Part shown: one piece after another, positions 34,496 through 42,502 of the stretch | Layout: the number at the start of each line of letters is the position of its first letter | Position numbering within the stretch: the first letter of the stretch is position 1 | NCBI GenBank assembly: GCA_044507605.1 | Contig: JBIQJI010000010.1 | Location: forward strand, 61,159-125,158 | Reading direction: 5' to 3' | DNA length: 64,000 bases | DNA from: Thermopolyspora sp044507605 | GTDB taxonomy: Bacteria; Actinomycetota; Actinomycetes; Streptosporangiales; Streptosporangiaceae | Notes under the pieces: model-generated | Told to the model about the DNA's origin: nothing | The model's input: the letters and a program-made list of their open reading frames with translations, nothing else | Databases searched by the model: none | Translations under genes and position numbers: made by a program

Positions 34496-35230
34496 CTAGG
34501 GCCTGGCGGTCGCCGCGCCGGTCTGCGGATCGTCGCCGTTCTGCTCGACGTCCTCGGGGGCGGCCTCCAGGTCGTCGGACGCCTGGGCGAGGGTCGACGC
34601 CTTGTCCAGGCGCACCCAGCTCGTGATGCTCTCGACGGCGAACAGCGCGGTGAGGTAGGCGGTCATCACCGCGGCGACCGCGGTCTCCACGCCGAGCACG
34701 GCGCCCGCGCCGATCAGCAGCAGCCGGATCTCCCAGCCGAGCCCGGCCTGGAACACCCAGGACGGCGGCCAGATGCTCTGCCGGGTGCGGTAGACCGTGT
34801 CGTACGTGTGGTAGCCGATCACGTAGATCAGCACGAACAGCAGCCACTTGGGCACCCCCGCGGGGATGCCGATCACCAGGATGGCGACGAACTCGGTGCC
34901 CCGCACCAGCGGCGGCGTCAGCCAGTCGAACCGGCCGAGATGGTCGCGGGCGGCCGTGGGCAGGATCAGCACGATCGCGACCAGGGCCGGCACCAGCATC
35001 ACGGGCCCGGTGCCCGATGACAGCACGCCCCCCGCCGCGATCGCGGCGACCGCGATCAGGGCGACCAGCGCGGCCGGCACCGGCGGCAGGCCCGGCCCGA
35101 GCCGGCCGCGCAGCACGCCCACGAGCGGCCCATCGTCGCGGTAGGCGACGAGGCGGGCCGTCTGGATGCGGCGGCGCTCTTCGTCGGGATCGATAAGGGG
35201 CACGGCGTCTGCCTGCGGGTGGGTGATCAT
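34496..35230 (-). CDS. DUF5941-like membrane protein
   Basis: 244 residues: a soluble N terminus, two hydrophobic segments around 52-95, more at 110-140 and 165-205, and an acidic C-terminal tail. The motif PKWLLFVLIYVIGYHTYDTVYRTRQ recurs in actinobacterial proteins that accompany CDP-alcohol phosphotransferases, sometimes fused to them. Its ATG overlaps the stop of the upstream phosphotransferase gene by four bases, so the two proteins probably work together, possibly in inositol- or glycerol-phospholipid or glycopolymer synthesis (inference). Confidence 0.65.
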   Translation of the reverse strand: MITHPQADAVPLIDPDEERRRIQTARLVAYRDDGPLVGVLRGRLGPGLPPVPAALVALIAVAAIAAGGVLSSGTGPVMLVPALVAIVLILPTAARDHLGRFDWLTPPLVRGTEFVAILVIGIPAGVPKWLLFVLIYVIGYHTYDTVYRTRQSIWPPSWVFQAGLGWEIRLLLIGAGAVLGVETAVAAVMTAYLTALFAVESITSWVRLDKASTLAQASDDLEAAPEDVEQNGDDPQTGAATARP

Positions 35231-36804
35231 GCGAGCGACCTTACGAAACGTCCAGTGAGTGTGTAGACGGCCGCGATGCCGCCCCAGATCACCAGAGTCA
35301 GGAAGGTGACACGCGGGCTGAAGATCGCGGCGGTGACGGCGATGGCTGCGAACCGCTCGCCGATGGGGAAGACGATCATCTTACGGGCCCAGTAGACCAC
35401 ACGGAACCGGCCGGCCTTGCCCCACAGCCGGAGCAGACTGCGCACGCCGCCCGTCGGCCGTTCGAGGCGGCGCTGCTCCAGCGCCTCGCGCAGCGGAGTG
35501 TCGGGGCTGACCGACAGGTCCAGGGTGGGCAGCATGGTCGACTTCTTCCGGCTGCGGTTGGCGGCGCCGAACGAGAAGTCGAGCAGGTGACGGAACGACT
35601 GGAGCGACAGCGCGATCAGGGCCAGGGTCCACACGTCGCCGACACCGGCCACGGCCGAGCCGATCGCGAGCCCGGCGAACACGACGTACTCCTTGAACCG
35701 GTCGAACGTGGCGTCGAGCCAGGCGCCGAGCACACCGAACTTGCGGGCGTAGCGGGCCAGCTGACCGTCGACGCAGTCGAACACGAACGCGAAGTAGATC
35801 AGCACGCCGCCCGCGACCCAGCCGGCCCGGGTGCCGGTGGCGAACGCGCCGGCCGACAGCAGGCCGAGGAAGATCGAGATCAGCGTGACCTGGTTGGGGC
35901 TGAGCCCGCGGCGGGCCGCCCAGCGGGCGATGAAACGGGAGTAGGTGCTGACGAAGAAGGTCGTGAAGAAGCCGTCGGCGCCCTTGACCGCGTGGTTGAG
36001 CCGGGCCCGGTCCTCGTCGATGCCCGCCATGATCTGCCGCGCCTCCTCGGCGTCGGCCTCCGTGCGGACCCGCTTGTAGTAGAGATCACGGCGGCCCCGG
36101 ATGCCCACCGTCACACCCCGCCGCACCAGGCACAGCGTCAGCAGCTGGACCAGGTCGTCCTCGGGGCCGAGCAGATGGGCCATGCCGGCCAGCTCGCGGG
36201 CCGCCTCGGCGAGGACCGGAGCGTGCTTGTGGTGCAGGTAGAGCGGGCCGAGCACCACGGCGTTGGGCCGGGTGACGGCGTGGAACGCCGAACCGACCGA
36301 GATGATGCGCGACCGCCCCGCGCGCACCCGCACCGGCAGACCTTCGTACACGCGGTCGCCGATCTCGGGCTCGGCCTCCTCGATCGGCGGCTCCGGCAGC
36401 ACCGTCTCGCCGGTGCCGTCGCCGTTCTCGCCGTCCTCCCCGGCGTCGTCGCCGGTGACGCGCGGCTCCTTGGCGATCAAGGCCAGGGCGCCGCGTTTGG
36501 TCTTGGTGATCTGATAGAGCAGCTCGTCGTGGACCACCGAGTCGACCGGCAGGAACAGCAGGCTCTCTGTGGTGTCCTCGATCGCGTCGGCGACGGCGCG
36601 CAGCCGGTCGGCCATGCTCAAGGACCCGTCGATCGTGATGGCGGCGGGGTCGATGGCCGCGGCCTGCGAGGGCAACCGCAGCAACTCGGGCAGGACATCG
36701 GCCCGGGCCTTGGACAGGACCGTGGACGTCACATCGGACGGGACATCACGTCCAGAAGCGTCGTTGGGGCCGGGCGAAGCGCCCAGCAGGACCACACGGG
36801 TCAT
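35227..36804 (-). CDS. CDP-alcohol phosphatidyltransferase with N-terminal nucleotidyltransferase-like domain
   Basis: 525 residues. The C-terminal membrane half carries the catalytic CDP-alcohol motif D-x2-DG-x2-AR-x8-G-x3-D-x3-D (DCVDGQLARYARKFG followed by AWLDATFD, about 341-366). The N-terminal ~270 residues, starting MTRVVLLGASPG and with RLNHAVKGADGFFTT just before the membrane part, resemble the domain that precedes the transferase in bifunctional inositol-phosphate enzymes, but I could not confirm a CTP-binding motif. Acidic linker (GDDAGEDGENGDGTG) at ~115-135. AAAGGG precedes ATG 36804. Confidence 0.78.
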   Translation of the reverse strand: MTRVVLLGASPGPNDASGRDVPSDVTSTVLSKARADVLPELLRLPSQAAAIDPAAITIDGSLSMADRLRAVADAIEDTTESLLFLPVDSVVHDELLYQITKTKRGALALIAKEPRVTGDDAGEDGENGDGTGETVLPEPPIEEAEPEIGDRVYEGLPVRVRAGRSRIISVGSAFHAVTRPNAVVLGPLYLHHKHAPVLAEAARELAGMAHLLGPEDDLVQLLTLCLVRRGVTVGIRGRRDLYYKRVRTEADAEEARQIMAGIDEDRARLNHAVKGADGFFTTFFVSTYSRFIARWAARRGLSPNQVTLISIFLGLLSAGAFATGTRAGWVAGGVLIYFAFVFDCVDGQLARYARKFGVLGAWLDATFDRFKEYVVFAGLAIGSAVAGVGDVWTLALIALSLQSFRHLLDFSFGAANRSRKKSTMLPTLDLSVSPDTPLREALEQRRLERPTGGVRSLLRLWGKAGRFRVVYWARKMIVFPIGERFAAIAVTAAIFSPRVTFLTLVIWGGIAAVYTLTGRFVRSLA

Positions 36805-36974
36805 GGCACCCTTTCAGGCAGCGGCGAAGGCAGTCGACCTCGATGCGGGGGGAGTCCGCCAGGGGGAAGAGTTTAGTGACTTTTCGCCATTCCTTGTGCA
36901 CCGTCCCCTTCCCCGCGTGTCTTGACCGGATTTCGGCCGTCCGTGGTGGATCCCCACCGTCCCCTCGGCCTTCA

Positions 36975-36980
36975 TAGACT
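36975..36980 (+). promoter_or_regulatory. -10 element of recO (leaderless)
   Basis: TAGACT, a good TAnnnT -10, lies six bases before GTG 36987, which is also where conserved RecO proteins begin (SLYRDEGVV). Together these indicate a leaderless recO transcript starting at or near the GTG. Confidence 0.55.
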
Positions 36981-36986
36981 ATGCGG

Positions 36987-37715
36987 GTGAGCTTGTATCG
37001 TGACGAGGGAGTCGTGCTGCGCACCCAGAAACTGGGCGAAGCAGACCGTATCGTGACGATCCTGACCAAGCGCACCGGCAAGGTGCGCGGCGTGGCCAAA
37101 GGGGTGCGCCGCACCATGTCGCGCTTCGGGGCCCGGCTGGAGCCGTTCACCCACGTCGACCTGCAGCTGCACGCCGGCCGCACACTCGACGTGATCACCC
37201 AGGCCGAGACCCTGCGGCCCTACGGCGAGGCCCTGGTCGGCGACTACCCCCGCTACACCGCGGGCACCGCCATGCTGGAGACGGCCGACCGGCTCACCGT
37301 GGCCGAGAAGGAGCCCGCGCTGCGGCAGTTCCTGCTGCTCGTCGGAGGACTGCGCACCCTGGTCGGCGGCGAACACGAGGCCCGGCTGGTGCTCGACGCC
37401 TACTTCCTGCGCTCGCTGGCCGTGGCCGGCTACGCCCCCGCCCTGTCGGAGTGCGCCAGGTGCGGGGCCGAAGCCGTGCGGGCCTTCGCGATCGTGGCCG
37501 GCGGCGTCGTCTGCGGCGCGTGCCGCCCCCCTGGGGCCACGGTGCCGGCGGCCGGGACGATCGCCCTGATGATCGCGCTGCTGCGCGGCGACTGGGTCGC
37601 GGCCGACGCCTCCGAGCCCCGCCACCGGGGCGAATGCAGCGGCCTCGTCGCCGCCTATCTGCAGTGGCACCTGGAGCACGGCATACGCTCGCTGCGTCAT
37701 GTCGAACGAGTCTGA
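36987..37715 (+). CDS. recO: DNA repair protein RecO
   Basis: 242 residues. RecO anneals ssDNA and loads RecA in gap repair with RecF/RecR. Seen: N-terminal OB fold MSLYRDEGVVLRTQKLGEADR..., VKGVRRTMSRFGARLEPF, and a zinc site of the type CARCG...CGAC at about 153-176. The GTG at 36987 is chosen over the ATG two codons earlier because of the -10 element and because the family begins with SLY/SLF. Overlaps uppS by 17 bases, the usual actinobacterial recO-uppS pair. Confidence 0.93.
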   Translation: MSLYRDEGVVLRTQKLGEADRIVTILTKRTGKVRGVAKGVRRTMSRFGARLEPFTHVDLQLHAGRTLDVITQAETLRPYGEALVGDYPRYTAGTAMLETADRLTVAEKEPALRQFLLLVGGLRTLVGGEHEARLVLDAYFLRSLAVAGYAPALSECARCGAEAVRAFAIVAGGVVCGACRPPGATVPAAGTIALMIALLRGDWVAADASEPRHRGECSGLVAAYLQWHLEHGIRSLRHVERV

Positions 37716-38523
37716 GAGCGAGTCAATGGTCCGTCCACCTTCTCCGCATCCGTCAGGGGCGACCCCGCCCCCCATCCCCGCCGACCTGGTGCCGCGGCAC
37801 GTCGCGATCGTGATGGACGGCAACGGCCGCTGGGCCAAGGCCCGCGGGCTGCCCCGGATCGAGGGCCACAAGATGGGCGAGTCGTCGCTGATGGACGTGA
37901 TCGAAGGCGCGATCGAGCTGGGCATTCCGTACCTTTCCGCCTATGCCTTCTCCACCGAGAACTGGCGGCGGTCACCCGACGAGGTGCGGTTCCTCATGGG
38001 CTTCAACCGTGACGTCATCCGGCGCCGCCGCGACGAGCTGAACGCTATGGGAGTGCGGGTCCGCTGGGCGGGCCGGCCCGGCCGCCTGTGGAAAAGCGTC
38101 ATCAAGGAGCTGCGCGACGCCGAGGAGATGACGCTGCACAACAAGGTGATCACCCTGCAGTTCTGCGTCAACTACGGCGGCAGAGCCGAGATCGTCGACG
38201 CCGCCCTGCGGCTGGCCGACGACATCGCCGCCGGCCGGATCAAACCGGGCCGCGTCACCGAGCGAACCTTCCACCGCTACCTCGACGAGCCCGACATCCC
38301 CGACGTCGACCTGTTCCTGCGCTCCTCCGGCGAACAGCGCACCTCCAACTTCATGCTCTGGCAGTCGGCCTACGCCGAAATGGTGTTCCTGGACCGCTTC
38401 TGGCCTGATTTCGACCGCCGTGACCTGTGGCAGGCCTGCGAGATCTACGCCAAACGCGACCGCCGCTACGGCGGCGCCGTCCCCAACGAGGTCGCGCTGG
38501 CCGAAGATTCGGACGACGTCTAG
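37699..38523 (+). CDS. uppS: Isoprenyl (undecaprenyl/polyprenyl) diphosphate synthase
   Basis: 274-residue cis-prenyltransferase making the lipid carrier for cell-wall synthesis. Seen: HVAIVMDGNGRWAKARGLPR with catalytic Asp40, GHKMGESSL, FSTENWRR, FCVNYGGRAEIVDA and the terminal RSSGEQRTSNFMLWQSAYAE. Overlap with recO suggests coupling. A second in-frame ATG at 37726 would shorten the variable N terminus. Confidence 0.93.
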   Translation: MSNESESESMVRPPSPHPSGATPPPIPADLVPRHVAIVMDGNGRWAKARGLPRIEGHKMGESSLMDVIEGAIELGIPYLSAYAFSTENWRRSPDEVRFLMGFNRDVIRRRRDELNAMGVRVRWAGRPGRLWKSVIKELRDAEEMTLHNKVITLQFCVNYGGRAEIVDAALRLADDIAAGRIKPGRVTERTFHRYLDEPDIPDVDLFLRSSGEQRTSNFMLWQSAYAEMVFLDRFWPDFDRRDLWQACEIYAKRDRRYGGAVPNEVALAEDSDDV

Positions 38524-38651
38524 GCGGGGGCATCGGGCCACGCTGGGCGCCGTCGTTTTTCGGCGCCGACTGCTCGCGGTGCTGCTTCTCGCCGTATCGG
38601 CGCCCATGGTGGCTGACCGCGGAGCCGTGTCGGAGCTCCTCTTATCCGGCT

Positions 38652-38692
38652 GGGGGAGTCGTGTCGGGTCCGGTCGGGGGAGTCGTGTCGGG
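38652..38692 (+). repeat. Direct repeat in the uppS - CGNR spacer
   Basis: GGGGGAGTCGTGTCGGG occurs at 38652-38668 and 38676-38692 (period 24); related GGGAGTC steps continue to about 38775. The convergent gap 38524-38803 otherwise contains no gene and no clear terminator. Confidence 0.65.
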
Positions 38693-38803
38693 GGTTCTTA
38701 CGGTTGGCGGGAGTCTGGGGGCCGTTTCAGCTGGAGCGTGCGGGGGTCTTTGTTCGGCTTGGGAGTCGGGCGGGGGCGTCATTCTCGGGTTGAGGGTGGT
38801 GAT

Positions 38804-39352
38804 TCAGGCGCGGCGGCGGGCTCGGTAGGCGGCTACGTGCATGCGGTTGCCGCAGGTGCGGCTGTCGCAGTAGACGCGGGAGCGGTTGCGGGACTCGTCG
38901 ACGAAGACGCGGGCGCAGCCGGGGGCGGCGCAGGTGCGGAGGCGTTCCCATTCGCCATCGACGAGGAGGTGGGCGAGGGCGACGCCGCAGTCGGCGGCGA
39001 GATGTTCGGTGACCGAGGCGCCGGGGGCGAAGTAGTGGACGTGCAGGGGGAAGCCGTCGTGTTCGACGAGACTCGGGGTGATGCGGGTGCCGGCGAGCAG
39101 GCGGTTGAGCCGGGTCACGGCGGCGTCGCGGGAGGTGGAGGTGAAGACCTTGTGGAAGGCGGCCCGCAGGGCGGTCACCTCGGCGAGGTCGCGCGAGTCG
39201 AGGCGGTCGATGCCGCTGATCTGCCAGCGCCGCACGAAGGCGTCGAGCTCGTCGAGCCCCGGCAGCGCCTCGTGGCCGCCGGTCTCGGGTGCGGTGTTGA
39301 CCAGATCCACGACCGTGGCGAGCGAGTGCACCATGTCATGACCGAATGGCAT
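38804..39352 (-). CDS. CGNR zinc-finger protein
   Basis: 182 residues with the ABATE (RsfA-like/DUF1470) N-terminal domain (LATVVDLVNTAP near the start, then ELDAFVRRW) and the C-terminal CGNR zinc finger: CAAPGCARVFVDESRNRSRVYC followed by CGNRMHVAAYRAR, here in two stretches about residues 140-178. Such proteins are putative stress-related regulators. ATG 39352 follows AGGAG by five bases. Divergent from the EamA permease. Confidence 0.87.
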   Translation of the reverse strand: MPFGHDMVHSLATVVDLVNTAPETGGHEALPGLDELDAFVRRWQISGIDRLDSRDLAEVTALRAAFHKVFTSTSRDAAVTRLNRLLAGTRITPSLVEHDGFPLHVHYFAPGASVTEHLAADCGVALAHLLVDGEWERLRTCAAPGCARVFVDESRNRSRVYCDSRTCGNRMHVAAYRARRRA

Positions 39353-39468
39353 GTTGACTCCTGTCCGGTGGAGCCTTAGCCTAAGCACGGGCTCACCGTC
39401 GCGTCAAACCGTCCGGCCCTGTTCTTCTGCCCGGAAGCGTAATCCGTCGCGTCCCGCGAAAGGCGACC

Positions 39469-40428
39469 GTGGTCAGTCAACGACGTACCGTTATCGTCGC
39501 CGTCACCGGTGCGCTGGTGATCGCCACGTCCGCCACCCTGGTGCGCCTGTCGGGCACGAGCGTCGCCACCTCGGCGCTGTTCCGCTGCGGATACGCCGTG
39601 CCGCCGCTCGTGCTGCTGGCCTGGTTCGAGCGGCGCAGGGTGGGCCGTATGACGCGGCGCGAGCGGTTCTTATCGTGGGGCGCCGGGGGGTTCTTCGCGC
39701 TCGACCTGCTGTTCTGGCACGAGTCGATCAGGTTCGTGGGCGCGGGGCTGGCCACCGTTCTGGCCAATCTGCAGGTGTTCGTGGTGGCGTTCGCGGCCTG
39801 GGCGCTGCTGAAGGAGCGGCCTTTGCGGCGCGTCATGATCGTCACGCCGCTGGTGTTCGGCGGGGCGGTGCTGATCTCGGGGCTGGTCTCCGGCGGCTCG
39901 GCGTACGGCGAGAACCCGCCCCTCGGGGCGCTGTTCGGCACGCTCACGTCGCTGTCGTACTCCGGTTACCTGCTGCTGTTGCGCGGTGCCGCCCGCGGCG
40001 ACCGCACCTCGGGCCCGCTGGCGCACGCCACCGTGGCCGCGGCGCTGGTGATCGCCGTGCTGAGCCCGCTGTTCGGCGGCGCCGACCTGACGCCGCGCTG
40101 GCCCGCGCACGGCTGGCTGCTGCTGCTCGCGCTCGGGCCGCAGGTGCTGGGCTGGCTGCTGATCTCGTATTCGCTGCCCCGCCAGCCGGCCGCGCTCACC
40201 TCGCTGCTGCTTCTCGTGCAGCCGGTGAGCGCGGTCGTCTTGGCGGCGGCGGCGCTGGGGGAGCGGCCGTCGCCGATCCAGCTGGCCGGGTGCGTGGTGA
40301 TCGCGCTCGGCGTGCTGTGGGGCTCGCGTCAGCCGGCCCGCACGGCGGGCTCGGCGGCGGGGTCGCCGGCCGGCTCGGCCGGCGAGGCGGAGCAGGGCGG
40401 GCAGGTGCCGAACACTTCGACGGTGTGA
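39469..40428 (+). CDS. EamA (DMT) family permease
   Basis: 319 residues with ten hydrophobic segments and two EamA repeats: FRCGYAVPPLVLLAWFERRR, ALDLLFWHESIRFVGAGLATVLANLQVF and, in the second half, SYSLPRQPAALTSLLLLVQPVSAVVLA. The family exports amino acids or other metabolites; substrate not assignable. GTG 39469 has AAAGG six bases upstream. The last ~35 codons (low-complexity Ala/Gly/Ser) overlap the convergent Zur-like gene by 100 bases. Confidence 0.87.
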   Translation: MVSQRRTVIVAVTGALVIATSATLVRLSGTSVATSALFRCGYAVPPLVLLAWFERRRVGRMTRRERFLSWGAGGFFALDLLFWHESIRFVGAGLATVLANLQVFVVAFAAWALLKERPLRRVMIVTPLVFGGAVLISGLVSGGSAYGENPPLGALFGTLTSLSYSGYLLLLRGAARGDRTSGPLAHATVAAALVIAVLSPLFGGADLTPRWPAHGWLLLLALGPQVLGWLLISYSLPRQPAALTSLLLLVQPVSAVVLAAAALGERPSPIQLAGCVVIALGVLWGSRQPARTAGSAAGSPAGSAGEAEQGGQVPNTSTV

Positions 40429-40757
40429 GTGACCGCCGTGAAGCCGTGCTCGGCGCCCACGGCCTCGGCCCACCGTTCCACGGCGGGCCCGGCGACCTCG
40501 ACAGTGCGCCCGCACTGGCGGCACACCAGATGATGGTGGTGGGTGCCACTGGCGCAGGCGCGGTAGACCGACTCGCCGTCGTCGGTGCGCAGCACGTCGA
40601 TCTGACCGGCGTCGGCGAGCGCCTGTAGCGCCCGATAGACCGTGGTGAGCCCGATCTTGGCGCCATCGGCGCGCATCTCGGCGTAGATGTCCTGGGCGCT
40701 GCGAAACGACGTGCTGCCGGCAAGGGTCTGGCGCACGGCCTCTCTGCGGCTTGTCAT
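40329..40757 (-). CDS. Fur-family regulator, Zur-like
   Basis: 142 residues: winged helix (FRSAQDIYAEMRADG, GLTTVYRALQALADAG), then the metal-binding half GTHHHHLVCRQCG and CPPC, the two CxxC pairs of the structural zinc. The short recognition helix and HHHH-LVC pattern are those of actinobacterial Zur rather than FurA. AGGAG lies nine bases before ATG 40757. It starts only 35 bases after fdhD on the same strand, so it may be read through from the formate dehydrogenase operon. Its Ala/Pro-rich tail is coded antisense to the EamA gene. Confidence 0.82.
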   Translation of the reverse strand: MTSRREAVRQTLAGSTSFRSAQDIYAEMRADGAKIGLTTVYRALQALADAGQIDVLRTDDGESVYRACASGTHHHHLVCRQCGRTVEVAGPAVERWAEAVGAEHGFTAVTHTVEVFGTCPPCSASPAEPAGDPAAEPAVRAG

Positions 40758-40792
40758 CGGGTCGACTCCTGGGTAGGGCTCGTCACCCGAAT

Positions 40793-41623
40793 CTACCCAC
40801 TCGAACGCACCCTCTGTTCCCCGGCGTAGACGTTCATCGATTCGCCGCGTACGAAACCCAGCAGGGTGAGCCCCGCCTCGGCGGCGAGTTCCACGGCGAG
40901 CGACGAGGGCGCCGAGACGGCGGCGAGGGCGGGGATGCCGCCCATCACCGCCTTTTGCGCGAGCTCGAAGGAGGCCCGTCCCGACACCATGAGCACCGTG
41001 CCGGCGAGCGGCAGCCGCCCGTCGCGCAGTGCCCAGCCGAGCAGCTTGTCGACGGCGTTGTGGCGGCCGACGTCCTCGCGTACGCACAGCATGTCGCCGT
41101 CGCCGGTGAACAGCCCGGCCGCGTGCAGGCCGCCGGTGCGGTCGAACACCCGCTGGGCCGCGCGCAGCCGGTCCGGCAGCAGCGCCACGATCTCGGGGGT
41201 CAGCCGCAGCGGGTCGCCCGAGATATCCCACTTGGCGACGGTGCGCACGGCGTCGAGGCTCGCCTTGCCGCACACCCCGCAGGACGAGGTGGTGTAGAAG
41301 TTGCGTTCCAGCGATGCCGACGGCGGATCGACGTCGGGGGCCAGCGACACGTCGAGCACGTTGTAGGTGTTCGTGCCGTCGTCGACGGCCCCCGCGCAGT
41401 AGCGCATCGCGGCGATGTCGCCGGGGGCCGCGATCACCCCCTCGCTCACCAGGAAGCCCGCCGCCAAGTCGAAGTCGTGGCCCGGGGTGCGCATGGTGAC
41501 CGTCACCGGCCGCCCGCCCACCCGGATCTCCAGCGGCTCCTCAGCGGCCAGCGAGTCGACGCGTCTGCTGACGCCCGATTCGCGGAATCGCGTGATCCGG
41601 CGCTGGACGGTGACTCTGCCCAT
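40793..41623 (-). CDS. fdhD: Formate dehydrogenase accessory sulfurtransferase FdhD
   Basis: 276 residues. FdhD transfers sulfur to the molybdenum cofactor of formate dehydrogenase. The Cys loop SSCGVCGKAS (about residues 113-122), REDVGRHNAVDKLLG and VSGRASFELAQKAVMGG are diagnostic. Last gene of the fdh operon, six bases after the ferredoxin-like subunit stop. Confidence 0.95.
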   Translation of the reverse strand: MGRVTVQRRITRFRESGVSRRVDSLAAEEPLEIRVGGRPVTVTMRTPGHDFDLAAGFLVSEGVIAAPGDIAAMRYCAGAVDDGTNTYNVLDVSLAPDVDPPSASLERNFYTTSSCGVCGKASLDAVRTVAKWDISGDPLRLTPEIVALLPDRLRAAQRVFDRTGGLHAAGLFTGDGDMLCVREDVGRHNAVDKLLGWALRDGRLPLAGTVLMVSGRASFELAQKAVMGGIPALAAVSAPSSLAVELAAEAGLTLLGFVRGESMNVYAGEQRVRSSG

Positions 41624-41629
41624 CGATGC

Positions 41630-42502
41630 TCATCCCTCGGCCTGGCCAACGTTCTGGACGTGTTGGTACCCGAACCGTCCCTTGATGCACAGATTGCCAT
41701 GCGTGACGGGATTGTCGTGCGGTGAGGTGACCTTGACGATCCGGTTGTCCTGCACGTGCAGGGTGACGTTGCAGCCGACCCCGCAGTAGGAGCAGATCGT
41801 GGTGGTCTGGGTCTGCCGCGACTCGTCCCACGTGCCGGCCTGGCGCATGTCGTACTCGGTCTTGAACGACAGGGCCCCGGTCGGGCACACCTCGACGCAG
41901 TTGCCGCAGTAGACGCACGCCGAGTCGGTCAGCGGCGCGTCGAACTCGGTGGAGATCGTCGCGTCGAAGCCCCGGCCGGCCACGCCGATCGCGAAGGTGT
42001 TCTGCCATTGCTCGCCGCACGCGTCGACGCACTTGTAGCAGAGGATGCATTTGTCGTAGTCGCGCACGTACAGGTCGTTGTCGATCTTCACCGGCCGGTC
42101 GACGGTGGCGGCCTCGCCGCCGAAGCGACCGGGGTCGGCGCCGTACTCCTCGATCCACTCGGCCGCGCGGGGCGTGGTGGACAGATCGACCGAGGAACCG
42201 AGCAGCTCCAGCACGACCTTGCGGCTGTGCCGGGCCCGCTCGGTGTCGGTCGCCACCTCCATGCCCGCCTCGGCCTTGCGCGAGCAGGCCGGCACCAGGG
42301 TGCGCGAGCCGGTCACGTCGACCATGCACACCCGGCAGGCGTTCTTCGGGGTGAGCGTGTCGCCGTAGCACAGGGTCGGGATGTCCTTGCCGGCGGCCGC
42401 ACAGGCGTCCAGGACGGTCGCGCCCTCGGGCACGCGCACCGGCTGCCCGTCCACGGTGAGCTCGACGAGACGACGGGGCGGCCGCAGCGGGATCACGGTC
42501 AT
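41630..42502 (-). CDS. Formate dehydrogenase alpha, N-terminal iron-sulfur half (separate subunit)
   Basis: 290 residues corresponding to the first third of a NAD-dependent FdhA/NuoG-type protein: a 2Fe-2S ferredoxin domain (CYGDTLTPKNACRVCMV, later ACSRKAE), a His-Cys cluster region (DYDKCILCYKCVDACG), a 2x4Fe4S part (SACVYCGNCVEVCPTGAL), and at the very end the Fe4S4 domain that normally opens the molybdopterin protein (CSYCGVGCNVTLHV...GNLCIKGRFGY). The catalytic part is a different gene two positions upstream, so the alpha subunit is split just after its Fe4S4 domain. ATG 42502 overlaps the fdhB-like stop by four bases. Confidence 0.9.
   Translation of the reverse strand: MTVIPLRPPRRLVELTVDGQPVRVPEGATVLDACAAAGKDIPTLCYGDTLTPKNACRVCMVDVTGSRTLVPACSRKAEAGMEVATDTERARHSRKVVLELLGSSVDLSTTPRAAEWIEEYGADPGRFGGEAATVDRPVKIDNDLYVRDYDKCILCYKCVDACGEQWQNTFAIGVAGRGFDATISTEFDAPLTDSACVYCGNCVEVCPTGALSFKTEYDMRQAGTWDESRQTQTTTICSYCGVGCNVTLHVQDNRIVKVTSPHDNPVTHGNLCIKGRFGYQHVQNVGQAEG

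Noticed and set aside
39353..39468. Zur or iron-box operator near TTAGCCTAAGC in the CGNR-EamA gap
   Set aside because: The AGCCTAAGC stretch is suggestive of a DtxR/IdeR half-site, but only one weak arm is present, so I do not call it.
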